Counted from the first letter of the stretch, positions 24,868-32,699 are shown. The stretch is 38,033 nucleotides of DNA from CAIKKG01 sp037444725 (GCA_037444725.1 JBBILW010000004.1:1-38033); one strand, 5' to 3'. Numbers and translations are program-made. Notes: generated from the sequence alone by a model not told the origin.

Positions 24868-24903
24868 AAATATTTAACCCGCCTAATGGCGGGTTAAATA
24901 TTT
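24868..24903 (-). terminator. 16-bp perfect hairpin directly after tRNA-Ala
   Basis: AAATATTTAACCCGCC and GGCGGGTTAAATATTT form a perfect stem with a 4-nt loop, beginning 2 nt past the tRNA 3' end. It is probably a terminator or 3'-processing signal; the T tract is weak (ATATTT). Confidence 0.65.
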
Positions 24904-24904
24904 G

Positions 24905-24975
24905 TGGACCTGGCGAGAATCGAACTCGCGACTCGGCAATGCGAATGCCGCGTAATACCACTTTACTACAGGCCC
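24905..24975 (-). tRNA. tRNA-Ala (anticodon CGC)
   Basis: 71 nt with all four arms: acceptor GGGCCTG/CAGGTCC with the G3-U70 pair that marks alanine tRNAs, anticodon loop TTCGCAT, T-arm GCGAG-TTCGATT-CTCGC. The 3' CCA is not encoded. Hairpin elements copying parts of this tRNA lie on both sides. Confidence 0.95.
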
Positions 24976-25046
24976 AGAGCGAGAACGGAAATGAATGCTT
25001 GCATTCATTTCCTTCGAGCGATGGGTATGTACGTTAGTACAGGCCC
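24976..25046 (-). repeat. Hairpin pair 5' of tRNA-Ala with copy of its 5' end
   Basis: GGAAATGAATGC (24987-24998) and GCATTCATTTCC (25001-25012) form a perfect 12-bp stem. A second hairpin at 25023-25046 contains TACAGGCCC, identical to the antisense 5' end of the tRNA (24967-24975). The same layout occurs 5' of tRNA-Pro. Confidence 0.6.
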
Positions 25047-25062
25047 TCCCTTCTTGTTCTCA

Positions 25063-25743
25063 TCAGGAAACTCTCACTATTGTAGCTATTTTTTTTGATT
25101 TTACAATCCTTGCCTCCTCCCCTTCCTCGAGCTCCACGGCATCAACCTGGTTGTCGGCATAGACTGTGGCAGGGCCGCGAATCACTCGTATGCGTATCTC
25201 TCTGTCTTCACCGAGCACCATGTGGTCTGCTTGCTCTGTTGAATTGTTGAACGCGAGGCCGATGCCCACCTCAAAAAAGCTGTCCGCAATCGAGCGGTAG
25301 TAGCCGGTGGAACCGAGCGGCGTTGCAAACACCACGCCATCCCCTATTATCTCTTCTCCCCCGACTCTTACATCATCGATATGCAAAGCATATCGCATCG
25401 CATGGCGCGGGTCTTTGTTGTGAATGACAATATCATTCACTCCGTACAACGTTTTTCCTTTTGCGCGACACTCAAGTTTCCAAACCTTTTCCTTTTTATA
25501 TTTTCCCGCCTTCACCCGCTTTAACACCTCGGCGTTTGTGAGCGGCGAGCATAATTTGCATACGCGGCTATCGCGAAGTGCAACTTTGGGCACGCCGGGA
25601 TATTCATGCTCAGCGCGCAGGATGGTGCCATCACCGCCATAGCAAATAATAATATCGGGATTCTTTTCCACGAGCGAAAATCCTGCCTTTTTAACTAACT
25701 CAGTTGCCTCATGGCTATGTGCGCCAAACAATATCGCTTTCAT
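25063..25743 (-). CDS. nadK: NAD kinase
   Basis: About 226 residues from ATG 25743 (MKAILFGAHSHE). It phosphorylates NAD to NADP in the cytoplasm. The diagnostic GGDGT is at residues 36-40, followed by a NDIVIHN segment and the ATPLGSTGYYRS block corresponding to the family's TPTGSTAY motif. It is somewhat shorter than typical bacterial enzymes (about 290). The frame is open upstream through tRNA-Pro, but a perfect TATAAT 7 nt before ATG 25743 fixes the likely start; an ATG 9 nt further up overlaps that box. It stands alone between two tRNA genes. Confidence 0.92.
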   Translation of the reverse strand: MKAILFGAHSHEATELVKKAGFSLVEKNPDIIICYGGDGTILRAEHEYPGVPKVALRDSRVCKLCSPLTNAEVLKRVKAGKYKKEKVWKLECRAKGKTLYGVNDIVIHNKDPRHAMRYALHIDDVRVGGEEIIGDGVVFATPLGSTGYYRSIADSFFEVGIGLAFNNSTEQADHMVLGEDREIRIRVIRGPATVYADNQVDAVELEEGEEARIVKSKKIATIVRVS

Positions 25744-25750
25744 AGGTCTC

Positions 25751-25756
25751 ATTATA
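25751..25756 (-). promoter_or_regulatory. -10 box TATAAT of nadK
   Basis: Perfect TATAAT on the minus strand, 7 nt before the ATG at 25743; predicted leaderless transcript. Confidence 0.55.
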
Positions 25757-25798
25757 GACGCGTGAGACGTATTTGTCTTACTACTCAATAATATAACC

Positions 25799-25824
25799 AA
25801 AACTCCCCATACGCGGGGAGTTTT
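25799..25824 (-). terminator. Terminator after tRNA-Pro
   Basis: AAAACTCCCC/GGGGAGTTTT stem, 10 bp, between tRNA-Pro and nadK. It works in either direction by sequence; the minus direction fits the gene order. Confidence 0.8.
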
Positions 25825-25833
25825 GATTATTTG

Positions 25834-25904
25834 TCGGGCTGCTGGGAATCGAACCCAGTCTACACGCACCCGAAGCGTGCGTACTACCGGTATACGACAG
25901 CCCG
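25834..25904 (-). tRNA. tRNA-Pro (anticodon CGG)
   Basis: 71 nt; acceptor CGGGCTG/CAGCCCG with the C1-G72 pair typical of proline tRNAs, anticodon loop TTCGGGT, T-arm CTGGG-TTCGATT-CCCAG. CCA not encoded. Confidence 0.95.
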
Positions 25905-25983
25905 TAGTGAGGAGGAAAATGAATGCGTTTCGTACTCATTTTCTCCGAACGCCCGGGATACAAGCGTCTGCGCTTACAGCCCG
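25905..25983 (-). repeat. Hairpin pair 5' of tRNA-Pro with copy of its 5' end
   Basis: A stem between 25911-25922 and 25936-25946 (GGAGGAAAATGA with TCATTTTCTCC) is followed by a second hairpin at 25952-25983. That hairpin contains ACAGCCCG, identical to the antisense tRNA 5' end at 25897-25904. The layout matches the one 5' of tRNA-Ala. Confidence 0.55.
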
Positions 25984-25985
25984 AA

Positions 25986-27488
25986 CTACTTCACATAGTA
26001 CTTCTTCTTCATTTCTTCTTCAACCCCCGACTCGAATTCTTCCTTTTGCTCGCGCGCTTTGTCCGCCATAGCGATAAGCTCCGCATCGTCCAAGAGATTC
26101 AATTCCGTTGCGCGACGCGAGAGATATTCCTTCTCGTTTTTTGCGGGATCCGCGATTACGTCATCCAAGAGTATCGCCAAAATGTAGCCGACCTTCCTGC
26201 TCGGCTTCATGGAAAGCAATTCCATAAGCTCATTGCCATTCAACTTCAGCATTTTGGGACTGATAGGGTCGTTCTTCACCTTCTCAATCATGAAAAGAAG
26301 ATGGCGCAGCTTGTAGGGGAACGCTTTAGGAACACCTGAACCGATGCGGTCCGCCTCACGGACTTTCAAAAGATCATCTACATTCTCCGGCCCCACGCGA
26401 CTCAAGAAACGGCGCACGCCCGCCTCTGTCACCTCGCCCACGTTGTAATAGAACAAGTGACACCGCACGAGATGCGTGACGCGTTCCGCGATTTCTTTCG
26501 GGAACTTCAGACGGTCCATTATTTTCAATGTCATCTTTGCGCCCACCACCTCATGATTGTGGAACGTCGAATCGGGCCCATCTCCCCCTTTCGTTCTAGG
26601 TTTTCCTACGTCGTGCAAAAGAGACGCGAGTCGGACGATAAGCGAATATTCTTTTTCAACCGAATAGTTCAATGCGCGCACGTTGTGATCGAATACGGTA
26701 TAAATGTGATGCTTGTTCTGACCACATCCGAGTCCTTCGCGTAATTCAGGGATTACGTATTTCAAGAGACCCACATCCTCCATCTCGATAATGCCCCCCG
26801 CTGCGCGAGGCGTCATCACTAACTTCGTGAATTCATCGCGAATACGCTCCTTCGCGATTGATTCCAATAATCCCGCATTCGCTATTATGCTCTCGCGTGT
26901 CTTATGTTCGAGCGTAAATCCGAGCTGCGCCGCAAAACGCACCGCACGCATGAGGCGCAATGCATCTTCGGTAAACCGCGCATGAGGGTCGCCCACTGTG
27001 CGAAGCGTTTTTGCCTGCAAATCTTCCATTCCCTTAAAGGGGTCTACAAGATGCGACTTCGTAAGCGTTTTATTGGAAAGATTGAACGCCATCGCATTCA
27101 CGGTAAAATCGCGGCGCGAGAGGTCTTCTTCGATTGTTTTTGCGAACCGCACTTCGTCAGGGTGGCGCTTATCCGAATACGCGCTCTCTATGCGGAACGT
27201 GGTGACTTCAACAATTTTTAGCGCTGCATCTTCCGAAGGAGTTTTTATGCCTACCGTGCCAAAATTATTTTCATATACGGTTGCCGGGTCCTCCTTTGTG
27301 CGACCGCCATATGTAGTAAAAAGCTTCTGCGTCTCTTGGGGTGTTGCATTCGTTGCGATATCCCAGTCTTTCGGCGACACTCCAAGCAACATATCGCGCA
27401 AGCAGCCACCCACGAGGTACGCCTCAAAGCCCGCATCGGCGAGGACGCGTGCGATATTTTCTATTTCTGAAGGAATCTTCGTCTTCAT
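25986..27488 (-). CDS. cca: CCA-adding tRNA nucleotidyltransferase with HD domain
   Basis: This 500-residue class II nucleotidyltransferase completes tRNA 3' ends. The head domain has GG (27-28), RD (31-32) and the catalytic D41-x-D43 (SPKDWDIATNATP), then the EEDLSRRDFTVNAMAF motif (about 121-136) and the neck LRLMRAVRFAAQLGF. An HD phosphohydrolase domain follows (LASLLHDVGKPRTKGGDGP; FHNHE). All seven tRNA genes in the window lack an encoded CCA, so this enzyme is needed for each. Its start is only 6 nt from hairpin element B, downstream of tRNA-Arg. Confidence 0.95.
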   Translation of the reverse strand: MKTKIPSEIENIARVLADAGFEAYLVGGCLRDMLLGVSPKDWDIATNATPQETQKLFTTYGGRTKEDPATVYENNFGTVGIKTPSEDAALKIVEVTTFRIESAYSDKRHPDEVRFAKTIEEDLSRRDFTVNAMAFNLSNKTLTKSHLVDPFKGMEDLQAKTLRTVGDPHARFTEDALRLMRAVRFAAQLGFTLEHKTRESIIANAGLLESIAKERIRDEFTKLVMTPRAAGGIIEMEDVGLLKYVIPELREGLGCGQNKHHIYTVFDHNVRALNYSVEKEYSLIVRLASLLHDVGKPRTKGGDGPDSTFHNHEVVGAKMTLKIMDRLKFPKEIAERVTHLVRCHLFYYNVGEVTEAGVRRFLSRVGPENVDDLLKVREADRIGSGVPKAFPYKLRHLLFMIEKVKNDPISPKMLKLNGNELMELLSMKPSRKVGYILAILLDDVIADPAKNEKEYLSRRATELNLLDDAELIAMADKAREQKEEFESGVEEEMKKKYYVK

Positions 27489-27494
27489 GTTTTA

Positions 27495-27624
27495 GTGTGC
27501 CCCCGGAGGGCAATTGAACTACTCGCCCCTAACGGGGCTGCGTTCACGAACCCAGCGGTTCGTGTGCTCCGCCACGGGGAAACTCCCGTTTCCCCGACCC
27601 CCTTCCCGTTCAAATCCCTTCGTG
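27495..27624 (-). repeat. tRNA-end-copying hairpin element B (next to tRNA-Arg)
   Basis: Same build as element A. An antisense T-arm copy of tRNA-Arg (GTTCAAATCCCT, 27608-27619) comes first, then hairpin GGGGAAACGGGAGTTTCCCC (27576-27595) and hairpin CACGAACCGCTGGGTTCGTG (27545-27564). A third stem GCCCC/GGGGC (27525-27538) and a sense copy of the tRNA-Arg 3' end follow; 27496-27510 is identical to 27682-27696 over 15 nt. Compared with A, one stem pair changed on both sides (A-T to G-C). Confidence 0.85.
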
Positions 27625-27683
27625 ATATTTGAAAATTGGAAATGTATCATTTGATACTCGAAGCATTTCGACGCTTTTATATG

Positions 27684-27755
27684 TGCCCCCGGAGGGATTT
27701 GAACCCCCAATAACAGGTTCGAAGCCTGTCGTGATATCCGTTTCACTACAGGGGC
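27684..27755 (-). tRNA. tRNA-Arg (anticodon TCG)
   Basis: 72 nt; acceptor GCCCCTG/CGGGGGC, anticodon stem ACAGG/CCTGT with loop CTTCGAA, T-arm GGGGG-TTCAAAT-CCCTC. CCA not encoded. Element B lies 60 nt downstream, with two small hairpins in between. Confidence 0.95.
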
Positions 27756-27834
27756 ATATTCCTCATTGTATTCGATTCAGGAGAAAAGTTCACTCGACTT
27801 ACTTTCGCTCCTTCCGCAGAAAGAGCGGCACTCA

Positions 27835-28003
27835 CTTGTGCCCCCGCAGGACGAGTACGTCCGTGCGGGCACTGCGTTCGGAAATGAAAATACTAACTTG
27901 TGCCCCCGCAGGACGAGTACGTCCGTGCGGGCACTGCGTTCGATCTTGTGCTCCCTCAGGAGGAGTACCTCCGTGGGTGCACGGCGTTCGGAAATGAAAA
28001 TAC
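27835..28003 (-). repeat. Three tandem hairpin units copying the tRNA-Lys 3' end
   Basis: Units at 27835-27880 and 27897-27942 are identical over 46 bp; a third at 27945-27990 is diverged. Each forms a hairpin (GGACG-TACT-CGTCC at the top; GGAGG/CCTCC in unit 3, a compensatory change). Each ends in GGGGGCACAAG or a variant, matching the tRNA-Lys 3' end plus its flanking bases. GAAATGAAAATAC follows units 1 and 3. The units lie between tRNA-Lys and tRNA-Arg. Confidence 0.85.
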
Positions 28004-28034
28004 GCTCAGACGCGTGTTTTCACTTCCTCTCTTG

Positions 28035-28106
28035 TGCCCCCACTAGGATTTGAACCTAGAACCAATTGCTTAAGAGGCAACTGCTCTACCGTTGAGCTAT
28101 AGGGGC
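28035..28106 (-). tRNA. tRNA-Lys (anticodon CTT)
   Basis: 72 nt; acceptor GCCCCTA/TGGGGGC, D-arm GCTC/GAGC, anticodon loop CTCTTAA, T-arm CTAGG-TTCAAAT-CCTAG. CCA not encoded. Confidence 0.95.
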
Positions 28107-28186
28107 ATCGAACACGAAACTAGTATACCAATTTTCTTGCTTTTGGCAATCCTTTTTACCTGATAGAAAAAGTGCCTCAAAAATAT

Positions 28187-28192
28187 TATAAT
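28187..28192 (+). promoter_or_regulatory. -10 box TATAAT of recG
   Basis: Perfect TATAAT, 8 nt before the ATG at 28201; no clear -35. Predicted leader of 1-2 nt. Confidence 0.5.
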
Positions 28193-28200
28193 GTGCGGCA

Positions 28201-30318
28201 ATGGTGGACCTCTCAACGCCTCTTCTGCATATCGACGGATTTCAGGCGCGTTTCGTTTCAAAATTAAAGAAAATGGGCATCGAAACCGTGCGCGGACTTT
28301 TGTGGCACTTCCCCGTCCGCTACGAGGACTTTTCGCGCGTCTACACAATTGAAGAACTGGAACCGGGCCAGGAGATTACCATCACCGCTGCAGTGGAGTC
28401 CATAAAAAGCCGGAATACCTGGCGCCGCAGCTTGAATCTCGTAGAAGCGGAACTCTCGGACGCTACGGGCTCCATTCGTGCCACATGGTTTAACCAGCCG
28501 TATATTAAGAACGTGCTCCAACCCGGACGCGTCGCAAACTTTGCGGGCAAGGTGGTCGTTTCGAAAAAAAGCGGTGAGCTCTATCTCTCGAACCCCACAT
28601 ACGAACTTGTCTCCGAGCACGAACATCACGAAACAAAACATACCGCGCGCATTGTGCCCGTGTATTCCGAAACGCGCGGCCTTACTTCAAAAGGTCTGCG
28701 CTACCTCATTCAGCCGATATTGAATCGCCTTCCCGAAATTCCCGAGATATTCCCCGCTGAAATGCTCGCGAGCCAGGATATCCCGGAAATTAACAGCGCG
28801 CTCCGCAGCATTCATTTTCCGGACACTATCGAGGAAGCAATGTCTGCGCGCAGACGGTTTGCGTTTGAAGACCTTTTCTTTCTCCAGCTTGCGTCCGCGC
28901 TTGAACGGATGAAACTTGCTGAGCGCCCCGCGCTCGCGATTGCGGATAGCGTGCCCCTTATTAAATCGCTCATCGCGCAACTTCCATTTGAGCTCACCCA
29001 CACGCAGAAGCAATCGCTTTGGGAAATCCTGCAAGACATGGAGAAGCCGCACCCGATGAATCGCATTCTTCAGGGAGATGTGGGGTCGGGCAAAACGGTT
29101 ATTGCCGGACTCGTAGCCTATGCGGCTGCGGAGCGCGGAGCGCAAACGGCCTTTATGGCGCCCACCGAACTCCTTGCGCGCCAGCACTATCATACATTCA
29201 ACAAACTCTTCACGAATTACGAGCGCGGCGTAGCACTCTTGACCGCCGGTGAAACGCGCATTTCGTACGGCCACGGTCTCGAATCCGCAACAACGAAACA
29301 ATCGCTCTTGCGTGAGATTGCTTCGGGAAAAGTGCACATCGTCATCGGCACTCATGCGCTTATCCAAAAAACGGTTTCGTTCCATTCGCTTGCTCTCGTT
29401 ATCGTAGACGAGCAGCATCGCTTCGGCGTCCGCCAGCGCGCGGCACTTGAACATGGCAAGGAAATCATTCCTCATTTCCTTTCAATGTCAGCGACTCCAA
29501 TCCCCCGCACGCTTTCGCTTACGCTTTTTGGCGATCTTGATCTCTCGCTCATTACTGAACTTCCCAAGAACAGAAAACCGATAATCTCCCGCGTGGTAAT
29601 TCCCGAAGAACGGAATAACGCATACGAATTCATACGTGATGAAATCGCGGCGGGGCGCCAGGCATTCGTAATCTGTCCGCGCATCGAGAAACCTGAAGAA
29701 AGCGACGGCGCCGCATCGCTCATCGCGCGCGAGGTGAAATCGGTAAAAGAAGAACATGAGAAGCTCTCGCGCACGGTCTTTCCAAACCTTACGGTCGGTA
29801 TGCTCCACGGAAAGATGCCGGCAAAAGAAAAGACATCAATCATGCATGCATTTCAAAAGAACGAAATACAGATCCTCGTCGCCACATCCGTAATCGAAGT
29901 CGGCATTGATGTGCCTAATGCCACCATCATGATGATTGAAGGTTCCGAGCGGTTCGGACTCGCGCAGCTCTATCAATTCAAAGGACGCGTGGGCCGCGGC
30001 GAACACCAATCCTACTGCATGTTGTTTACGGACTCTTCTGCCGCGACAACCCGCACTCGCCTTAAAGCGCTCGTGCAGGCAAAGAACGGATTCGAGCTTG
30101 CCGAACAGGATTTGAAACTTCGGGGCCCCGGTGAATTCCTAGGCGACGCACAGACCGGCATGCCCGATCTCGCCATGAAGGCTATCCAGAATCCCGACCT
30201 TGTGAAACACGCACGCGAGGCAGTCCACGCGCTTTTGAAACACGACTCTACACTTCGGAAACACGAGGCCATGCGCGAGCGCCTTAAAGAGTTCGCGAAA
30301 TCCATACACTGGGAATAA
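28201..30318 (+). CDS. recG: ATP-dependent DNA helicase RecG
   Basis: This 705-residue protein is normal for RecG, which remodels stalled forks and branched DNA. The N-terminal helical region and wedge OB domain (about 60-140) are followed by helicase motifs I GDVGSGKT (292-299) and II DEQH (403-406), then MSATPIPRT (motif III). The C-terminal RecA lobe has ATSVIEVGIDVPNATIMMIE and the RFGLAQLYQFKGRVGRG motif, and the RecG-specific tail LRGPGEFLGDAQTGMPDL. It is monocistronic, with its own promoter and a terminator shared with the convergent small gene. Confidence 0.97.
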   Translation: MVDLSTPLLHIDGFQARFVSKLKKMGIETVRGLLWHFPVRYEDFSRVYTIEELEPGQEITITAAVESIKSRNTWRRSLNLVEAELSDATGSIRATWFNQPYIKNVLQPGRVANFAGKVVVSKKSGELYLSNPTYELVSEHEHHETKHTARIVPVYSETRGLTSKGLRYLIQPILNRLPEIPEIFPAEMLASQDIPEINSALRSIHFPDTIEEAMSARRRFAFEDLFFLQLASALERMKLAERPALAIADSVPLIKSLIAQLPFELTHTQKQSLWEILQDMEKPHPMNRILQGDVGSGKTVIAGLVAYAAAERGAQTAFMAPTELLARQHYHTFNKLFTNYERGVALLTAGETRISYGHGLESATTKQSLLREIASGKVHIVIGTHALIQKTVSFHSLALVIVDEQHRFGVRQRAALEHGKEIIPHFLSMSATPIPRTLSLTLFGDLDLSLITELPKNRKPIISRVVIPEERNNAYEFIRDEIAAGRQAFVICPRIEKPEESDGAASLIAREVKSVKEEHEKLSRTVFPNLTVGMLHGKMPAKEKTSIMHAFQKNEIQILVATSVIEVGIDVPNATIMMIEGSERFGLAQLYQFKGRVGRGEHQSYCMLFTDSSAATTRTRLKALVQAKNGFELAEQDLKLRGPGEFLGDAQTGMPDLAMKAIQNPDLVKHAREAVHALLKHDSTLRKHEAMRERLKEFAKSIHWE

Positions 30319-30320
30319 TC

Positions 30321-30347
30321 AAAAATCCCCGCGATGCGGGGATTTTT
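30321..30347. terminator. Bidirectional terminator after recG
   Basis: AAAAATCCCCGC-GAT-GCGGGGATTTTT, a 12-bp stem with A and T flanks; serves recG and the convergent gene ending at 30352. Confidence 0.9.
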
Positions 30348-30351
30348 GAGT

Positions 30352-30681
30352 TTAGGAACTGCCTTCGTCCATGTTTTCCATTTCAGCTGTGAGCCGACTA
30401 CACAACGCATCGTCCCCCTCTTGCCAAGCCTGCTCTGCAGCGTCCTTGAAGGCGTCTCGCGCCGCATCAAGCAGACCTGCATCCCGATATATTTCGGCAA
30501 CAGTGATATTGAGCATAAGCGTACCGCGGCTGTCTTTCACAAGTTTCTCTTGCTCGTCCAAAAAGTTTTTGAGAGTCTCGAGATTCGTCGGTTCCGCACG
30601 GAGCGCCTCGATAACCCGCTCCTTGCTTATCTCTTCCTTCTTTTCCTTCTCAAACTCTGGTTGGGGTGGTTTTTCCATCAT
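30352..30681 (-). CDS. Small charged helical (TPR-like) protein
   Basis: About 109 residues from the first ATG (MMEKPPQPEFEKE); a TTG two codons up is possible. It has a charged N-terminal third, then two or three helical hairpins (LETLKNFLDEQEKLVKDS; LMLNITVAEIYRDAGLLDAA; ARDAFKDAAEQAWQEGD) in the pattern of tetratricopeptide repeats, and an acidic end. No signal peptide. It probably mediates protein contacts. It is 29 nt downstream of pheT on the same strand, hence likely the last gene of the pheS-pheT transcript; the function is unknown. Confidence 0.7.
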   Translation of the reverse strand: MMEKPPQPEFEKEKKEEISKERVIEALRAEPTNLETLKNFLDEQEKLVKDSRGTLMLNITVAEIYRDAGLLDAARDAFKDAAEQAWQEGDDALCSRLTAEMENMDEGSS

Positions 30682-30710
30682 AGGCAATTTAGATTAAAAC
30701 ACTTACGTAT

Positions 30711-32699
30711 TTATCGTGTTTGAGCGTTAAATTGCGATGCGAGCATCTCCCGAATCCGCTTCATCTCGCGATCAATCTCATCGCTCGTGAGCGTCCTGTC
30801 TTTTGCCTGAAACACCACGCGGAGCGTAATGCTTTGCTTATCGGAAAAGGCCTCATCAACATACTCATCAACCAAGTCCACGTCAGTAATAAGCTTCACA
30901 TTTTCCCCTTGAACCGCCTCCATTACATCACCAATGCGCGTATCAAGTGAAATAAACATCGAGATATCACGCATGACTTCCGGATACTTCTGCAACGGTT
31001 CATATTCCCGTTCGCCCTCCGCATTTTTTATGATTGCCTCAAGATCAAGCTCCGCGATGCTCACGCTGCCGCGCGAGAAGCCAAGATATCCGAGAAGCGT
31101 ATTGCCTGATTTCACCTCAAGACTGCTTTCCATAAAGAACGACGACTCGTTTTGCGGCAATTCTTTCATTGTCACGTCCATGACGCCAAGACCCTCAAGC
31201 ATTCGGATAACGATTCCCTTCAATTCAAAGAACGTTTCGCTGTTTTTCGCGCCAAGCGCCACGCAAAGGTGCGTACGCTCGTGTGTGTGCTTGCCATCGT
31301 TCAGGAATGTGTTGCCGATCTCGAATATGCGGACGGTGTCGTAATATTTGAAATTCTCATCGATATTTTTTGCCACACTGTACGCAAGCGCCTGCCGCAG
31401 ATATTCGTATTCTGAGCTTACGGGATTTTCAAGTGCAATCGCCTTCCCCTTCCAAAGCTCGCCGCGCGCAATGTCGTCCTTAGAAATAAAGGTATGGTTA
31501 TACACCTCGTCGATGCCAAATCCACGGAGCATATTGCGTGCGAGCGTCTTCGTAGTAACGAGGTCGTTTGCGACTGGCGCCATAAGAGGCACGTGCGGTG
31601 CGGACGCTTTCAACTTCCCGATACCATATATTCTAATAACCTCTTCGGAAAGGTCTTCATTCGTTTCAATGTCGGTCCGCTCTGAAGGAATTTCCCACAA
31701 ATTCTTTTTTACATTCTTGAATCCTAAACGGCGCAAATACCCTGCGGCTTCTGCGTTACTAAACGACGCACCGAGAAGTTTATTGCACGCCGCGATATCA
31801 AACGCGAGAACTTTCTTCGGATTAGGCTTTGCAAGCGAATCATAGCGCTCTCCAGGAAGCGCGCCCGCAAGCGATTGAAGTGCTTGTGCTGCGCGGTTTA
31901 GGCCCGCCTCCGCAAGAGACGAACTGATGTCATGAGAAAATCTCTGTGACGCATCAGTCGTAAGTCCGAGCTTTCTTGAAGTCTTCATGATAGAAACGCC
32001 GTCAAAATTCGCTGCCTCAACGAGTATGCGCGTTGTCATCTCGGTTACTTCACACCCTGTTCCCCCTTTAATACCCGCGATGGCAAGCGGTTTTTCCGGG
32101 TCTGCAATCACGAGCATTTCAGCGCCAAGCGGATATTTCACGCCATCTATTGAAGTAATGCGCTCACCTTTCTTTGCGCGGCGCACGATGATTTCGGGCT
32201 TTCCCTTTCCTGCAAGTTTATCGTAATCAAAGGCGTGCAAGGGCTGGCCGGTCTCAATCATCACGTAGTTCATAATGTCCACAACATTGTTGATGGGGCG
32301 GAGACCGCACTCCGTAAGCGCCGATTGCAGCCACTTGGGCGAGGGTCCAATTTTCACATGCTCAAAATACTGCGCACTGTAACGAGGGCAGAGCTTTTCG
32401 TCCTGCACGGAAACGGAGTACTTCTTCGGGGACTTCGCGACCTTCGCTTTCTGTTCTATGAAGGGAAGATTCTTAAAGTTTCTCAATACAAGCGGAACGT
32501 CGAGCGCCGCAGAGAGTTCGCGCGCAATGCCTACGTGCGACGAGGCATCCGAATAACGGTTTGCGGGAATCTTTATTTCTATCGTATTGCCCTGCGCCTC
32601 CTCTGCCTCGAAGGAATACGTCGAGAGCAAATCCATCGTCTGCGCCTTACCCACGAGCTTCGGCACAAACTGTTTCAGTAATGTATACGAAAATTTCAT
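30711..32699 (-). CDS. pheT: Phenylalanyl-tRNA synthetase beta subunit, short form
   Basis: This 662-residue protein is about 130 shorter than typical bacterial PheT. It begins MKFSYTLLKQFVPK and goes straight from the first short block into IEIKIPANRYSDASSHVG, so the EMAP-II-like tRNA-binding domain (normally about residues 40-150) is missing. The B3/B4 editing region (QPLHAFDYDKL; GGTGCEVTEMTTRILVEAANF), B5 and catalytic-like core (ENPVSSEYEYLRQAL) are present. The C-terminal anticodon-binding FDX-ACB domain (KYPEVMRDISMFI ... LTSDEIDREMKRI) is also present. It forms an alpha2-beta2 enzyme with PheS, encoded 5 nt upstream. Confidence 0.96.
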   Translation of the reverse strand: MKFSYTLLKQFVPKLVGKAQTMDLLSTYSFEAEEAQGNTIEIKIPANRYSDASSHVGIARELSAALDVPLVLRNFKNLPFIEQKAKVAKSPKKYSVSVQDEKLCPRYSAQYFEHVKIGPSPKWLQSALTECGLRPINNVVDIMNYVMIETGQPLHAFDYDKLAGKGKPEIIVRRAKKGERITSIDGVKYPLGAEMLVIADPEKPLAIAGIKGGTGCEVTEMTTRILVEAANFDGVSIMKTSRKLGLTTDASQRFSHDISSSLAEAGLNRAAQALQSLAGALPGERYDSLAKPNPKKVLAFDIAACNKLLGASFSNAEAAGYLRRLGFKNVKKNLWEIPSERTDIETNEDLSEEVIRIYGIGKLKASAPHVPLMAPVANDLVTTKTLARNMLRGFGIDEVYNHTFISKDDIARGELWKGKAIALENPVSSEYEYLRQALAYSVAKNIDENFKYYDTVRIFEIGNTFLNDGKHTHERTHLCVALGAKNSETFFELKGIVIRMLEGLGVMDVTMKELPQNESSFFMESSLEVKSGNTLLGYLGFSRGSVSIAELDLEAIIKNAEGEREYEPLQKYPEVMRDISMFISLDTRIGDVMEAVQGENVKLITDVDLVDEYVDEAFSDKQSITLRVVFQAKDRTLTSDEIDREMKRIREMLASQFNAQTR

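Noticed and set aside
24671..24961. Short open frames with a similar peptide (containing NGSFPVAE and TNRWVRE) across the tRNA-flanking elements, also at 27519-27746 and 35062-35200
   Set aside because: They arise from the repeated hairpin core and tRNA sequence. They run through tRNA genes, lack proper starts, and element C carries base changes explained by stem pairing, not by protein conservation.
27835..28003. CRISPR array
   Set aside because: Only three units, each itself a hairpin, with gaps of 16 and 2 nt and the third unit diverged; no cas genes. The match to the tRNA-Lys 3' end explains them better.
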